Notes: generated by a model from the sequence alone, not told the origin. 64,000 bases of DNA from Torymus aiolomorphi (GCA_036365515.1 CM070873.1:221769376-221833375); one strand, 5' to 3'. Counted from the stretch's first letter, positions 1 to 11,835 are shown. Translations and numbers: made by a program.

Positions 1-879
1 AGCGGCATTTCTATAACTAATCTATGCTTCGAAAACATCAAAACAGGTGACTCTTAATAGCCGAATTTTTGCTTGTTTGAAACTTAATGAGTTAACGCAG
101 AAATACACGTCTGAAATCTTTATTACCTTCAATAACAGTCAGAGTGATTTCATTCAATATTTATTTCAACTTTCAAGTGATAGATACAAAATGATAACTT
201 AACTACTTTTAGATGACAGTGATTATGACTTTAAATGCATCTATAATTGTAACATATGAAGTAAATCGCAATTGTATTCTATCGATTTAAATATCTAATT
301 ATTTGATATGTGTGAGTAAGATTCAATTATTATTAAAAGCATTTTTAATCAGAAATAATGAATAAATATTTTAGTGAAATTATTTTAAAAGAAAGTAAAT
401 AAATATTTTAGTGTTTCTCAAAAAGACGCGAAAAAGTGAGTCTAGTTTTTCAATATTTCAATTTGTAAGTACTTTATGAATAATAAAATATTTTACCCTG
501 CCCGTTTAGTGAACAATCAAATAGCCTTTTTTACTTTACATAAATTTTAATTTAAAATAACTTCTTGTCGTTTTTAGTTTTGTTCAAGCACGTTCGAATT
601 CTAAATATGGATATTCACACAAATGTTTATTAGGGCTTTTTATTTCTGAAAATATTCCTCAGCTCACGGTGTGTTTGTCATACGACATAATTTTATTATT
701 ACTTTTTCGTTGTTTCTATTTTCTATATATAATGAAAACTGAAATAGTTCATAAATTAATCAAAGAATACAAATATACTTGTATAGTAAAGAGAGAATTG
801 ATTAATAGAAATGTTTAGGTTCCAACAAAAGTTTGTGCTTTTCAGTAAGTAGCCAGTTGTCAAGAAGTAATTTTTCATA
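1..879. other. AT-rich stretch, nothing recognised
   Basis: Stops are dense in all frames. I see no coding segment, RNA gene or clear repeat here. Confidence 0.6.
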
Positions 880-1112
880 CACTGAGAAAAATGATGTATT
901 AAAAATTACTATAATATATACGAAAGTGGGGACAAATCTCAAATACCAAAATTTTTACTATATTTTATAGTAAAAATTGATATATACATAATAAAAATTG
1001 CTATGTACATAGTAATTTTTACTATAAAATATAGCAATAATTTTAGTATTTGAGATTTGTCCCCACGTTCCTATATATTATAGTAATTTTGAATACATCA
1101 TTTTTTTCAGTG
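880..1112. mobile_element. TA-flanked palindromic MITE
   Basis: A 233-bp near-palindrome. Both ends carry inverted repeats of the type CACTGAGAAAAATGATGTAT, and the inner arms share GTGGGGACAAATCTCAAATA. TA lies directly outside both ends (878-879 and 1113-1114). There is no ORF. Size, TA target and long arms fit a non-autonomous Tc1/mariner-type element. The outermost bases resemble those of the element at 53292-54057. Confidence 0.8.
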
Positions 1113-2510
1113 TATATGAACACATGATATATTTGGAGATTTATTTAAAGTCAGTGATCTAGAGGGGAAAAAATTCATATGAAGGTAAAAAATGAACATT
1201 ACATGAGTGGTCTATGTCAGGATAATTAGCTTTGATAAACGAAATTCCAAGAATATTGCATTGATAGTCATCTTAATGCTTCTCTACATCTTGACAGTAA
1301 TGCTGACCTAGAAGAAACACTATTTTTGCCTTTCCTTTCATATAATATATATAATTCAGACATTTCCAACGCATTCATAAAAACATAATCATTTTGAAAT
1401 AATAAGATCAACATAGTTCTATTCATTAGGTAAAGTCAAGTTTAGCGCTGACGAAAAGAAATAAATAGTTTTTGCCTATAGTATTACAAAGAACCGCACT
1501 TCTAACTGAGATTATTTCGGATTTTCGCTCGACTGCAGGTAACATGCCTCGGAAACACCGATTCTCAATCCATTCGCCTTATATCACAAAATTACCAAAC
1601 TAACAGCGGTGCGGCAGGAGCGAGCCGAGCGTAGAGTGACTCGTTTCGAAGTCGTCCTCAAAAGTACGGGCCTCTTTCTCTTCTCACGCCTCTGGCGCAC
1701 GCGCGGCGTTCTCCGATGATCCAGCAGCAGCAGCAACAGCGCACGGTTCCCTACAATAACTCCTTGCACGGGTCATCCACCGGAACTACAAATACAGCTG
1801 CATCGCGTCAAGGTACACTGGCGAACTCGATCGCGGCCGGTCAGAGGGACGCGCACTGATGCGAAACGAAAACCCTTGGCGGACCTGGCCGCGGCGTTGT
1901 TTTTTTTTATTGACGCCGATGGAACTTTTCGCGCCGCTCACGGCATATACATGTGATGTGGTACGGGGCCAAGTGTACTTTCAGTATACGCCAGGTGTAA
2001 CTCGTTTACCTTCGCGGTTCCCTCGCGTACACACGACACACACACACGCGCGCGCGCGCCTGCCAGCGTACGACGACACGAGTCCCGAGTGCAGCTACGA
2101 CGACGGTGGCGGCACTACTACTAGCACTATATACCGCTGCGCTGCGAAGAGAGACACAGGCTCGCTCTCTCGCTGCGGGCCTTCTGCTCGCGCGGGGCTC
2201 CGGCCGACTACTGGGACTTTCCCCTCGTGCCACTTGTCGATAGGCCGTTGCTCCATCGCTCCAACGCTCGAGCGTGCGAGTGTTGTGGCTCGCGCGCGGC
2301 CTCTCGCGAAAGGGGAGAGATACGCGCGTGCACAAGGAGCCGGTGCCACGCGCGCCGACCGAGAGGAGGAGGCGACTTGAGTGTGCTTCGTAGAGGTGGA
2401 CCGCGTCAAAGAGGTATATATATATATACGCTGTATCTCGCGAATTTGCCGGTTCACGGTTACATTGCCGGTCATTATAGCCAAGGTCTGCTTTGTTGGT
2501 CAAACTTATT
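1113..2510. other. AT-rich stretch, then CpG-rich block
   Basis: From about 1560 the sequence becomes CpG-rich, with alternating CA/CG runs near 2037-2060 and a (TA)n run near 2414. Overlapping open frames on both strands are low-complexity and mutually exclusive, as expected of CpG-rich non-coding DNA. It may be a promoter or regulatory island of a host gene outside the window. No exon is supported. Confidence 0.4.
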
Positions 2511-3814
2511 TTAAATTGCTTGTTTTGTAAAACGATGGGATTTTAATTTCTCAAAAAGTGTGTCACACCTTCGGGAAACAGTTTTTGAAGGGGCTTTGAG
2601 AGTCAGTTTGAAATTGATTAGAAAATTTTCTTTTTTAACGATTTCTTCAATGGTATTTTAAGACATTTCCTTGCGTTATCTTTGATGGGCTATATAACTT
2701 TCTCAAATGTCAACATTTTTTAATAATCCTTTTTTAGTATGAGAGATTTTATATTTTCCCGACCGCGACATTAATCAGAGCTGATTAGTTTTTTGGATAT
2801 ATATAAAATAACAATTCAGCTTTGCTAATAATGAAATTTGCTCCAAAGCGATGAAGATATCACAAGATAGATCGGTATACGTCGCGTCTCTTTCAACGGA
2901 TCTCAGTTGTTAGTAAAATGGCTCATGCGATGAAGCTTTATATAATATAATTTTTATGTTATTTGTGCAATAACTTATTGAAATGGAAGCAAGATACTCG
3001 TTTTCAGGTAGCAAGACAGCTCTAAGAGAGTCGTAGACCTGAGTAATAAAATGACCCTAGGAAATACTCCGTAAGTGGCAACTAACAAAGTATGATGATT
3101 ATCGTGAGTTTGTGCCTTCAAAAATTAGTAAATATCATGGGCTCTTGCCAAATTTGTACAACTAGCAGCCGTGTGCCAAAGCGAGAAAGATTTATCCCTT
3201 TTTAGAAATATTTTAAATTTGTAACTCATTGTGTAATAATGGTATTCGTGAAAACTCAATGATTCTTCAATATTTCCGTTATAGAGTCAAAGAATTTTAT
3301 ATAATATAAATTGTTAACGCTGATGACCATACTATCAGGTTTTTTGTTTTAAATAAATCAAAACAAAATAGTGTATTTCAACTTTTCGGACATTTATTAA
3401 CGATATGTCCCTCTTCAGGAATTTAAGAAATATATAATAGTCAACAATAGTACATGGGAGAACACTCCGCTCGTCAATTTTATATATAAGTTTCTTTTTA
3501 GTTTTGAACACGTGCAGTTTTCATTAAATAATTATAAAATGTTGTTTTACATCGTAACACAACCGAAATTTATATCTAAGCTTGAATTTTATAATAATAA
3601 TCTCTTTCACCCATTTTCATAACGAAAACTTAAAAAAAATATAATATTTCTGAGAAAATCGAGTTTTTAAATTATTTTAAACTGATTCCAATTTTATAAT
3701 TTTTTAATTTTTTGGAACTTTATACTAAAAGTGGAGAAATCTTGATAAATGAGGAAAATAGAGCATTTTATCGGAATTATATTACACCTTCTTTGAATTT
3801 TTCGATTTTGTCTA
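2511..3814. other. AT-rich stretch, nothing recognised
   Basis: Low-complexity AT-rich DNA without a supported gene or structured repeat. Confidence 0.5.
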
Positions 3815-3925
3815 CGTCATACAAAAAAACTGCTACCAATTCATTGGCACGTGGCTTTCTCAAACTTAATTTACTGATTCTTTTAATTAATTTTTAATTC
3901 TAAAATTTAAAATTACTACACCAAT
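3815..3925 (+). repeat. Dispersed repeat copy (family 'CCAATTCATTGGCAC')
   Basis: This segment matches about 57455-57545 on the same strand and about 33120-33225 on the opposite strand. All share a CCAATTCATTGGCAC core followed by a CTTTCTCAAACTTAATTTAC-like tract and TTAATTAATTTTTAA. It is an interspersed repeat present at least three times here; the class is unknown. Confidence 0.65.
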
Positions 3926-4179
3926 TTATGACACAATTCTAATTACATTCATTTATTCAGATTAAAAAGTATTAATTTTTAAATTATGTATAAAATATGA
4001 ATAAAATAACAGACGGGATTTAATTTTGAATTTATGTATAAAAAATGAATAAAACAATTGATTATAATATTAAATTGAGAACCTTTTAAAATTATCAAAT
4101 AACATTTACTTCAAATCATATTTTCTTGATGAAATTTTACACATATATTGCCTATATATACCACAAACTGATAGAAAGC

Positions 4180-4747
4180 AGGGGCGAATTAAGACTGTGA
4201 GAGGCCCGGAGCTGTATAATGATTATAGGCCCTAATCAGGTGTTATTTTTAACACACTCCAAAACCTAAATAGCCAAGGGATGCAAGTTCTGCGCTGAAG
4301 AGAAAGTCATGGAAATAGGCAAAAGAAAGCGATTTGATTATATATTAAACTCCAAAACCCAAATAGCCGGAGAATGTTGAATTCCACGCAGAAAATAGGA
4401 CGGTACGCAGACGAGCAGAAAAATCAAGTTTATTTTTAAAAAAAATCCAAAACCCGAATAGCCGGGGGATGCGAGTTCCACGTAGGAGGGGAAGGCACGC
4501 AGACGAGCGGGAGAAAGCAAGTTGACTATTAGATAAAAACCAAAACTCAAATAGCCGGGGGATGAAAGTTCCACGTAGAAAAGGAAGGCATGCAGACAGG
4601 CGGGAAGCAGCAAATTGATAATAAAATAGACTCCAAAACCATAATAGCCGGGGGATGTGAGTTTCATGTAGGAGAGCAAAGGGACAAGGGGACGGTGGGA
4701 CAAAGCAGGTTAAATATTAATAAGCTCTGAAACCTAAATAGTTTGCA
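4180..4747. repeat. Outer tandem array, left part (about 100-bp units)
   Basis: About five diverged units carry the landmarks CCAAAACCCAAATAGCCGGG, GGATGCGAGTTCCACGTAG and an A/G-rich segment. The unit continues in the same direction at 6432-6790 and in inverted direction at about 6830-7440. The whole therefore reads as a foldback array interrupted by the element at 4748-6431. The open frame at 4338-4703 (-) only reflects the repeat. Confidence 0.75.
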
Positions 4748-6431
4748 CACTGAAAAAAAAAAGTCTATTTCTGCTCAGGACCCAAGCGAAATCTGCTTTG
4801 CTAACCCAAGCAAGCGGCGTAAAGCAACTTCTGCTCATCGACCCAAGCAGTTTTTACTTGGCAGTAAAATGAGATATTTGCTTGGCAGAGGGCAGGTAGA
4901 AATTAACCTAAGAAACAGTCGAAAATAATGGATGTATGTAGCTCACGTCTAGGCGTCAAACGTATCCATAGCGTGGTCTAGGTGTACGAGGTCGCCGATG
5001 ATGGAGTCAAGGAAGTGCGTTCCGTAGGTTTTTGCGTCTAGATGTCGGAACGTACACAATGCGTGGTCCAGGTGTTCAAGGTGGCCAATAATGGAGTCTA
5101 GGTGGCGCGCTCCGTAGGTTTTTGTGTCCAGGTGGTGGAACATGTCCAAGGCGTGGTCTAGGTGTTCGAGGTCGCCTATAATGGAGTCAAGATGGTGCGC
5201 TCCGTAGTTTTTCGCGTCTACGTATCGAAATGTATACAATGCGTGGTCCAGGTGTTCGTGGTCGCCGATGATGGAGTCTAGGAAGTGCGCTCCGTAGGTT
5301 TCTGTGTCTAGCTGTCGAAATGTACCCAATGTGTTGTCTAGGTGCTCGGGGTCGCCGATGATGGAGTCTAGGTGTGCGCTCCGTAGGTTTTTGAGTCTAG
5401 GTGTCGCAACGTACTCAATGCATTGTCTAGGTATTCGGCGTTGTCGATGATGGAGTCTAGGAAGTGCGCTCCGTAGGTTTCTGCGTCTAGGTGTCGAAAT
5501 TTACCCAATGCGTGGACTAGGTACTCGGGGTCGCCGACGATGAAGTCTAGGAAGTGCTCTCCGTAGGTTTTTGCGTCTAAGTGTCAAAACGAACACGTCC
5601 TGACACCTAGACTCAAAAATCTACGAAGCGCACGTCCTAGACTCCATCATCAGCGACCACGAACTCCTGGACCACGCATTGTATGCGTCCCGATACGTAG
5701 ACGCGAAAAACTACGGAGCGCACGATCTAGACTCCATTATCGGCGACCTCGAACACCTAGACCACGCCTTGGACATGTTCCATCACCTGGACACAAAAAC
5801 CTAAGGAGCGCACTTCCTGGACTCTATTATCGGCGACCACGAACACCTGGACCACGCATCGTATGCGTTTCGACATGTAGACGCAAAAAACTATGGAGCG
5901 CACAATCTAGACTCCATTATCGCGACCTCCAACTCCTAAACCATGCCCTGGACATGTTCCACCACCTGGACACAAAAACCTACGGAGCGTACACCTAGAC
6001 TCCATCATCGGCGACCCGGAACACCTAGACAACGCATTGGGTACATTTCGACACCTAGACACAGAAACCTACGGAGTGCACTTCCTCGACTCCATCATCG
6101 GCGACCTCAAACACCGAGACCACGCTTTGGATACGTTACGACACCTAGACACAAAAACCTACGCAGAGCACTACCTAGACTCCATCATCGGCCACCCCGA
6201 ACACGTAGATCATGCATTGGATACATTCCGACACGTAGACGCGAAAAACTGCGGTGCTGTCAGGTAATATATGCTTTAGTACCGCCCGGTCGGTAACGCT
6301 TTGAGAGTTAAGTAGATCGCACTGGAGACACAGGCTTAAATTGTTTTTATGCCAAGCAAAAATTGCTTTGGAGGTGTAAAGCAAAATTCACAGTGGGGTC
6401 TACGGCTATTTTAGACTTTTTTTTTCAGTGC
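4748..6431. mobile_element. Nested palindromic element built of 90-bp minisatellite units
   Basis: The ends are inverted copies of CACTGAAAAAAAAAAGTCTA (left about 4748, right about 6412-6431), resembling those of the MITEs at 880 and 53292. Inside, 90-bp units run in one direction from about 4950 to 5590 and in the opposite direction from about 5590 to 6260, giving a large foldback. In each arm the units read as an open 30-codon repeat with HLDSIIGDLEHLDHAL-like consensus (minus strand left of centre, plus strand right of centre). Flanking 2-bp CA is possible but weak as a target duplication. It is inserted in the outer array. Confidence 0.7.
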
Positions 6432-7445
6432 AGAGGCGAGTCCCACATCAAAGAGCAAGGTATGGGAATGGGTGGGTGGTAGTAGGTTCATAATTAGATA
6501 AATTCGAAAACCCAAATAGTTGGGGGATGCGAGTCCCACATAGAAGAGGAAGGTATGGGAATGGGTGGGTGGAACGCGAATAGTTGTGCGATGCGAGTTC
6601 TACGTAGAAGAGGAAGGTATGAAGACAGGCGGGAGGAAGCTGGTTGATTATTAAATAAACTCCAAAACCCAAGTGGCCGGGAGATGCGAGTTCTACGTGG
6701 AGAAGAAAACCATGCAGATTATTAAATAAACTCCAAAATCCAAGTAGCTAGGGAATTGTTACTTCCTTGTGGAAAATGAAGGCACGTAGATGTATTTAGG
6801 TTTTTTAACTTTTCAATAATTAACTTGCTTCTTCCCGCCTGTCTAAGTGTCTTCCTCTGTTACGTGGGACTCGCGACCCCCGGTTATTTGACTGTTTGAG
6901 TTTATTTAATAATCAATCGGCTTCCTCTTGCCTTTTACCATACTATCCTCTCCTACGTGGAACTCGTATCCTCCAGCTATCTTAGATTATGAGACGATTT
7001 TATAATCAGCTTGCTGCTTCCCACCTGTATGTATGTCTTTCTCTTTTCCATATAACACCATAATCTCCCGGCTATTTGGGTTTTGGAGTTTATTTTATAA
7101 ATCAACTCGCTCCTTTTCACCCGTCTGCATGCCTTCCTATTCTACGTGGAACCCGCATCTCCCAGCTGTCATGGTTTTGGAGTTAATTTAATAAATCAAT
7201 TTGTTCCTTCCCGCCCGTATGTGTGCCTTCCTCTTTTACGTGGAACCCGCATCCCCCGGCTATTTGGGTTTCGGAGTTTATTTATCAATCAACTTGCTCC
7301 TTTTCGGCAGTCTGCGAGCGTTTCTCTTCTACGTGGACCCGCATTCACCTGCTATTTGGATTTTGGATTTTATTTATCAATCAACTCGCTCCTTTTCGCC
7401 CGTCTGCGTGCCTTTCTTGAACTTGCTTCTCCCGATTATTTTGTT
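6432..7445. repeat. Outer tandem array, right part with inversion centre near 6800
   Basis: Units in the same direction as 4180-4747 run to about 6790. After a short AT spacer they continue inverted, seen as GGCTATTTGGGTTT and TACGTGGAAC landmarks, to about 7440. Open frames at 7146-7526 are repeat translations. About 200 bp of ordinary AT-rich DNA separate the array from the Polinton. Confidence 0.7.
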
Positions 7446-7649
7446 TATCATTTCAAAATCTATCCCCGGACTGGATGGACTCAGAATTGCTACCTTCTTT
7501 TACCCAACTGTCAATACATAATATAACCCGTTTTATTTTTTTAACTTTAGTTTCTGTTAATCGCATTTATCGTTTCGATATCTTCATACCCTTTTTACAA
7601 AAGCTCTTTGATATACAGCTCATATTATACCATCCGTTAAAAATGTTTG

Positions 7650-7655
7650 CAGATG
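7650..7655. repeat. Target-site duplication, left (CAGATG)
   Basis: CAGATG lies directly outside the left terminus and is repeated exactly at 25067-25072 outside the right terminus. Six-base duplications are characteristic of Maverick/Polinton integration. Confidence 0.93.
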
Positions 7656-7665
7656 AGTAGGTAAG

Positions 7666-7743
7666 CTGGGAGGATTCTGGCGCAGGAGGGTTCTGGCGCA
7701 CTGCGCCGTGCGCCAGAACCCTCCTGCGCCAGAACCCTCCCAG
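7666..7743. repeat. Subterminal hairpin, left end
   Basis: Two 35-bp arms with one mismatch (around 7674) flank an 8-nt loop (7701-7708). Each arm contains two copies of a GGAGGGTTCTGGCGCA-like 16-mer. The hairpin starts 10 bp from the element end and recurs at 24979-25056. Confidence 0.92.
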
Positions 7744-7930
7744 CATTTCTAGCGCACAACTTCTCGAGCGTCAATAACCCATCTTGGTGCGCCAGAACCC
7801 CCCGGCATTTCTAGCGCACAACTTCTCGAGCGTCAATAACCCATCTTGGTGCGCCAGAACCCCCCCGCATTTCTAGCGCACAACTCCGCGAGCGTCAATA
7901 ACCCACCTTTGCGAGCCAGAACTCTCATAG
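7744..7930. repeat. 62-bp tandem repeats in left TIR (3 copies)
   Basis: Units start at 7744, 7806 and 7868 with CATTTCTAGCGCACAACT. Each ends with a GCGCCAGAACCC-like motif that also occurs in the hairpin arms. The third copy is more diverged. The right TIR has two copies (about 24855-24978). Confidence 0.93.
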
Positions 7931-7936
7931 CATTTT

Positions 7937-8652
7937 CTATGTCAAATGCGCCGCTTTGAAATAGCGCGCCGCAGGGCTAAAATCTGAGCGCAACGGGTAA
8001 GAGCATTTGGATGGTAAGATGCTCACTAATACCGACTTCGCGCGTGCAGTCGTACCGACTGTACACCACATGTTTTTGCCACCTGTCGAAAGCAGCCGTA
8101 TCAGCTGTTTGCACCACATGCGAGCTGTCAAATACAAACTTGTTAGGCGTCCCGGTTTTTACACACGTCTCTTTATATATCATGCGCGAGTGTTGCTCTC
8201 TCATCGATGAGATGAAGCATGTTTATGTGTAAAGAAAATAATGAGAGTGAGGATTAGATTATCAGGACGACGAGTAATCAAAACAATAACGATAAGTATC
8301 ATTTAATTTTTCTTTCTAAATTTTTTTTTTTCTTTAAAAAAAGGAATTTTCAGAGAAAAAACGGGTTTTTCTTTAAAAAATTGATTTTTCTTGGAAAAAA
8401 AGTGTTTTTGCTGAAAATTGAGATCAATGAAATATTAATAATTAAATAATTAAAATAAAAAGAGTTTTTCATTTATCTCATGTTTTTTCTATGAAAAAGG
8501 GATGTTTCCGCAAGCATTTACTCGCGACTATGATTTTCTTGAAAAAACGGGATTTTTCGAGTAAAAAATGCGATTTTCTCAAAAATGGGATGTTTTCGAG
8601 CAAAAATTCGAGCAAAAATTCGATGAATTCTTCGAAGGGCTCTGTATTTGGG
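7937..8652. other. Subterminal non-coding region with A/T-rich degenerate repeats
   Basis: No gene is supported. From about 8290 to 8640, degenerate 18-25-bp units of the form GGGATTTTTC plus an A-run recur in a tract of T- and A-runs directly upstream of the first promoter. The tract could hold replication or transcription control sites, which is inference only. Confidence 0.5.
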
Positions 8653-8690
8653 TATATAAGAAGGGTTGAGTGCGTGAACATTCATCAGTC
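8653..8690 (+). promoter_or_regulatory. Core promoter of the 461-aa protein gene
   Basis: TATATAAG starts at 8653 and TCAGTC lies at 8685-8690, with its A at 8687. The spacing matches the other element promoters. It places transcription start downstream of the ATG at 8670, so translation should begin at 8730. Confidence 0.75.
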
Positions 8691-8729
8691 GTCTCTTTTC
8701 TATTGCTGCTGCGTGTACTTCGAGAGAGG

Positions 8730-10504
8730 ATGGACTTCGAGATGGATGAAGAAGTTATCAGGGAATTTCGAATGATGTTTAATAATGAGGCAACGCAGTT
8801 CACGAATGAAGATATAGAGGATGATATTCTACGAGAACTTCATCATCTTTTTCCTGGTCAAGAAGGAGTGCAGTTAGGCAGTGATGAGCTGCAAAGTATC
8901 GACGATATGTTAGAGTGTATTGGCGAGTGTGAAAGTGGTAGTGCGACGGACCCGCTTCTGGAGGAGGAGTTCCAGCAGATGGTTGGTGAGGTGAAGGAGG
9001 ATAGTGCCAAACCATGCACAGAGATAAAAGATTTTTATCTTTCGTTCTGTGGAGAGCTGCAGGCTGCAACATTTTTAAAAACACCGCTCGACTCCGTGTA
9101 TGAGGTATTGGAGTCGCCGTCTTCCTCATGGCCTCTAGAACCAATGAGCACACCAGAGTCGCTGTACGTGCCACCGCTGCCATCTCCGTCGATGACGACG
9201 TACGTACCACCGCTACCATCTCCGTCGATGACGACGTACGTACCACCGCTACCATCTCCGTCGATGACGACGTATGTGCCACCGCTGCCATCTCCGTCCA
9301 CGCTGCTCGACAGCACGCTGGAGCAGCTGTATTCAGGGTCGTACGTGCCACGGTTGCCGGTCTCGTCAACGACATCTACGTCGCTCTCCTCATACGTACC
9401 ACCGCTGCCTTCCTCATATCTATCATTGCTGCCATCCTCGTACGTACCACCGCTGCCTTCCTCGTATACATCATCGCTGTCATCCTCATATGTACCACCG
9501 CTGATGTCAAATATTCTTATGAATAAGGTAATGTGAAATTTATATGTGTTTAATTGAAAATATTTTGTATGTGCGTGTGTGTGTATATAATATATGGGAG
9601 CGAGCGCGTATATGTGTGTGTGTATATAATATATACGAGCACGTACGCGTATGTATGTATATAATATATGCGAGCGCGCACGCGTGTGTGTGTGTATAAT
9701 ATATGGGAGCGAGCGCGTATATGTGTGTGTATATAATATATACGAGCACGTACGCGTATGTATGTATATAATATATGCGAGCGCGCACGCGTGTGTGTGT
9801 GTATAATATATGGGAGCGAGCGCGTATATGTGTGTGTATATAATATATACGAGCACGTACGCGTATGTATGTATATAATATATGCGAGCGCGCACGCGTG
9901 TGTGTGTATATAATATATGGGAGCGAGCGCGTATATGTGTGTGTATATAATATATACGAGCACGTGCGCGTATGTATGTATATAATATATGCGAGCGCGC
10001 ACGCGTGTGTGTGTATATAATATATGGGAGCGAGCGCGTATATGTGTGTGTGTATATAATATATACGAGCACGTGCGCGTATGTATGTATATAATATATG
10101 CGAGCGCGCACGCGTATGTGTGTATATAATATATGCAAGCGTGCGCGTATGTGTGTGTATAATATATGCAAGCGCGCGCCTATGTGTGTATATAATATAT
10201 GCGAGCGAGCGCATATGTGTATTAAATCAATTAATGTCAATTTTAAGAATTCCTTTTATTTTTTCAGTCCAAGAATGATATGTTTTCAACACCAGCTAAA
10301 TGTTTTAAGGATCATGGGGTAAATAAAAGAATTTTAAATTTGTTAAATAATATTATTTTATACATGAATTTAAATGTAATACTTTTTTAGGGATCGATGC
10401 TGGTATCATCGATACCATTGCCACCATCCACACAACCATCAACCTCGGCGCACCCACCAACATTGCCATCATTGAAAGCGGTGATGAGGACGCAGGTACG
10501 AAGG

Positions 10505-10541
<37 letters not shown>

Positions 10542-11218
10542 TCTTAAAAATTATACCGGAAGTAGTGTTCATTTAAGACTTGATGTTATTGTTTATTTTG
10601 AATTTTTATAGATTGAAAATGTGTTAGATTTTAAATTTTAAAATTCAAGTATTTATAGCATTAATAAATAATTAAAATAGAATATACATTTGATTTTTGA
10701 TCATGATTTTAACGTTAGAGCGGTCCTATAAAGATATTTTAAATTTATTAATATTTTTTAATGAATTATATAATTTTTTGTTATAGATCAATGCGAAAAA
10801 AATGGTCCTATCCCAATTATTGGGAAAGCAAAGAAGTGAGCCCACCGCCATCGCCATTGAAAAAAAAAAAAAAAGCTCCCTACCATCGTCAGCGATAGAG
10901 AGCGAAGATTTGTTCAGCCTCCCAAGAGCGTTAAAGGTGCGACCGCCACCCCTACCATCAGTGGAAGATGTTCTAGGGGTTGAACTTCTGCAGCTTGTAG
11001 AAATAGATGCAGTCCCAAAGACGATGATGCTACTGAACATGCCCGGGTTAATTTTTTGGCCAAAAAAAAAGAAGACTGAACTATTAGAGAAGAAGAAGAG
11101 AGTTCGAATACGAGGCTATATTGTAAGCGAATATCGAGCGCCTTGGCTTAGAAAGCCCACAAAACCGTCTCCAGTACCGACGGGAACGCCGCGAACCCCT
11201 CTGTCTTATACATATTAA
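8730..11218 (+). CDS. Spliced acidic / PPLP-repeat protein of the Polinton (about 461 aa)
   Basis: I do not recognise a family. Four exons are inferred: 8730-9527, 10268-10318, 10391-10495 and 10787-11218. All introns are phase 0 with GT-AG ends, and the frame stays open throughout. The N-terminal about 110 residues are strongly acidic and helical-looking (MDFEMDEEVIREF at the start). The middle is low-complexity Ser/Thr/Pro with about seven YVPPLPS-type repeats, three of them exact 36-bp tandem units near 9163-9290. The last exon is basic (KKKK runs, KKKRVRIRG) and ends SYTY. PPLP is a known ligand for group II WW domains. An AATAAA lies at 11352. The ATG at 8670 is upstream of the predicted initiator. 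A scaffold or regulatory role would be a guess. Confidence 0.65.
9560..10225. repeat. Intronic satellite in intron 1, about 107-bp period
   Basis: About six units each combine three roughly 36-40-bp subunits of the pattern (TG)n-TATATAATATATG-CGAGCGCG. It fills most of the 740-bp intron 1 of the preceding gene. The open frames across it on the minus strand are artefacts of the period. Confidence 0.88.
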
Positions 11219-11605
11219 TGTAAGAAATGTAGTTTTTTTTTTCATATCGCGTTTTCTTTTATTTATGTATTTATATTTTTCTAATTATTATTATTTGTAT
11301 TAGTTTAGGGTTTTTTCAAATTTATAAGATAAATGTATTTTCAGAGGATTAAATAAATCTTTATATTGTTTTTTTTTATTCAAACTGAATTATTATTTCG
11401 ACTTACCGCACATGTCCCTCCTCCTCCTCCTCTCTCATTACATGTATCCTCTCTTAAAAAAGGCAGGATGTTGTGAAGCATTTAAAGAAGTGATGTGATT
11501 ACCTAATGAGTAATTGAGATTTTATTTGTATAAATGAATTTAATTTATTACTATTAATTATTATTATGATTCGAATTTGAATATTTCTTTATAAGAGTAA
11601 TATAA

Positions 11606-11669
<64 letters not shown>

Positions 11670-11835
11670 GTGATTTTAAAAGAAAGAATGAGAAATTTTA
11701 TATTAGCTACATTATAAATAATTTTAATACAAATGAATATTTATTAATCTATTTAATTTATTAGTATTAATTAATATTAACTGAATTCGAACATTTCTCT
11801 ACAAGACTAATATAAATATTTAATTAAAAAAAAAA
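11219..11835. other. Intergenic region with poly(A) signal and (AC)n
   Basis: It holds AATAAA at 11352-11357 for the upstream gene. A segment at about 11443-11510 resembles host sequence at about 54136-54200, and an (AC)n tract lies at about 11609-11665. There is no coding segment. Confidence 0.6.

Larger units (their letters stand above)
7656..7936. repeat. Left terminal inverted repeat (281 bp)
   Basis: It matches the complement of 24848-25066 nearly base for base. The order is a 10-bp tip, a 78-nt hairpin, then three 62-bp units, ending with CTCTCATAGCATTTT. It is 62 bp longer than the right repeat, exactly one tandem unit. Confidence 0.95.

Noticed and set aside
8670..8729. Upstream ATG extending the 461-aa protein by 20 hydrophobic residues
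   Set aside because: It lies upstream of the predicted initiator (A at 8687), so it would not be in the mRNA.
9035..10240. A 401-codon minus-strand frame rich in YIIYTH repeats
   Set aside because: It is a translation of the intronic satellite and of the antisense of the plus-strand exon; composition is purely periodic.
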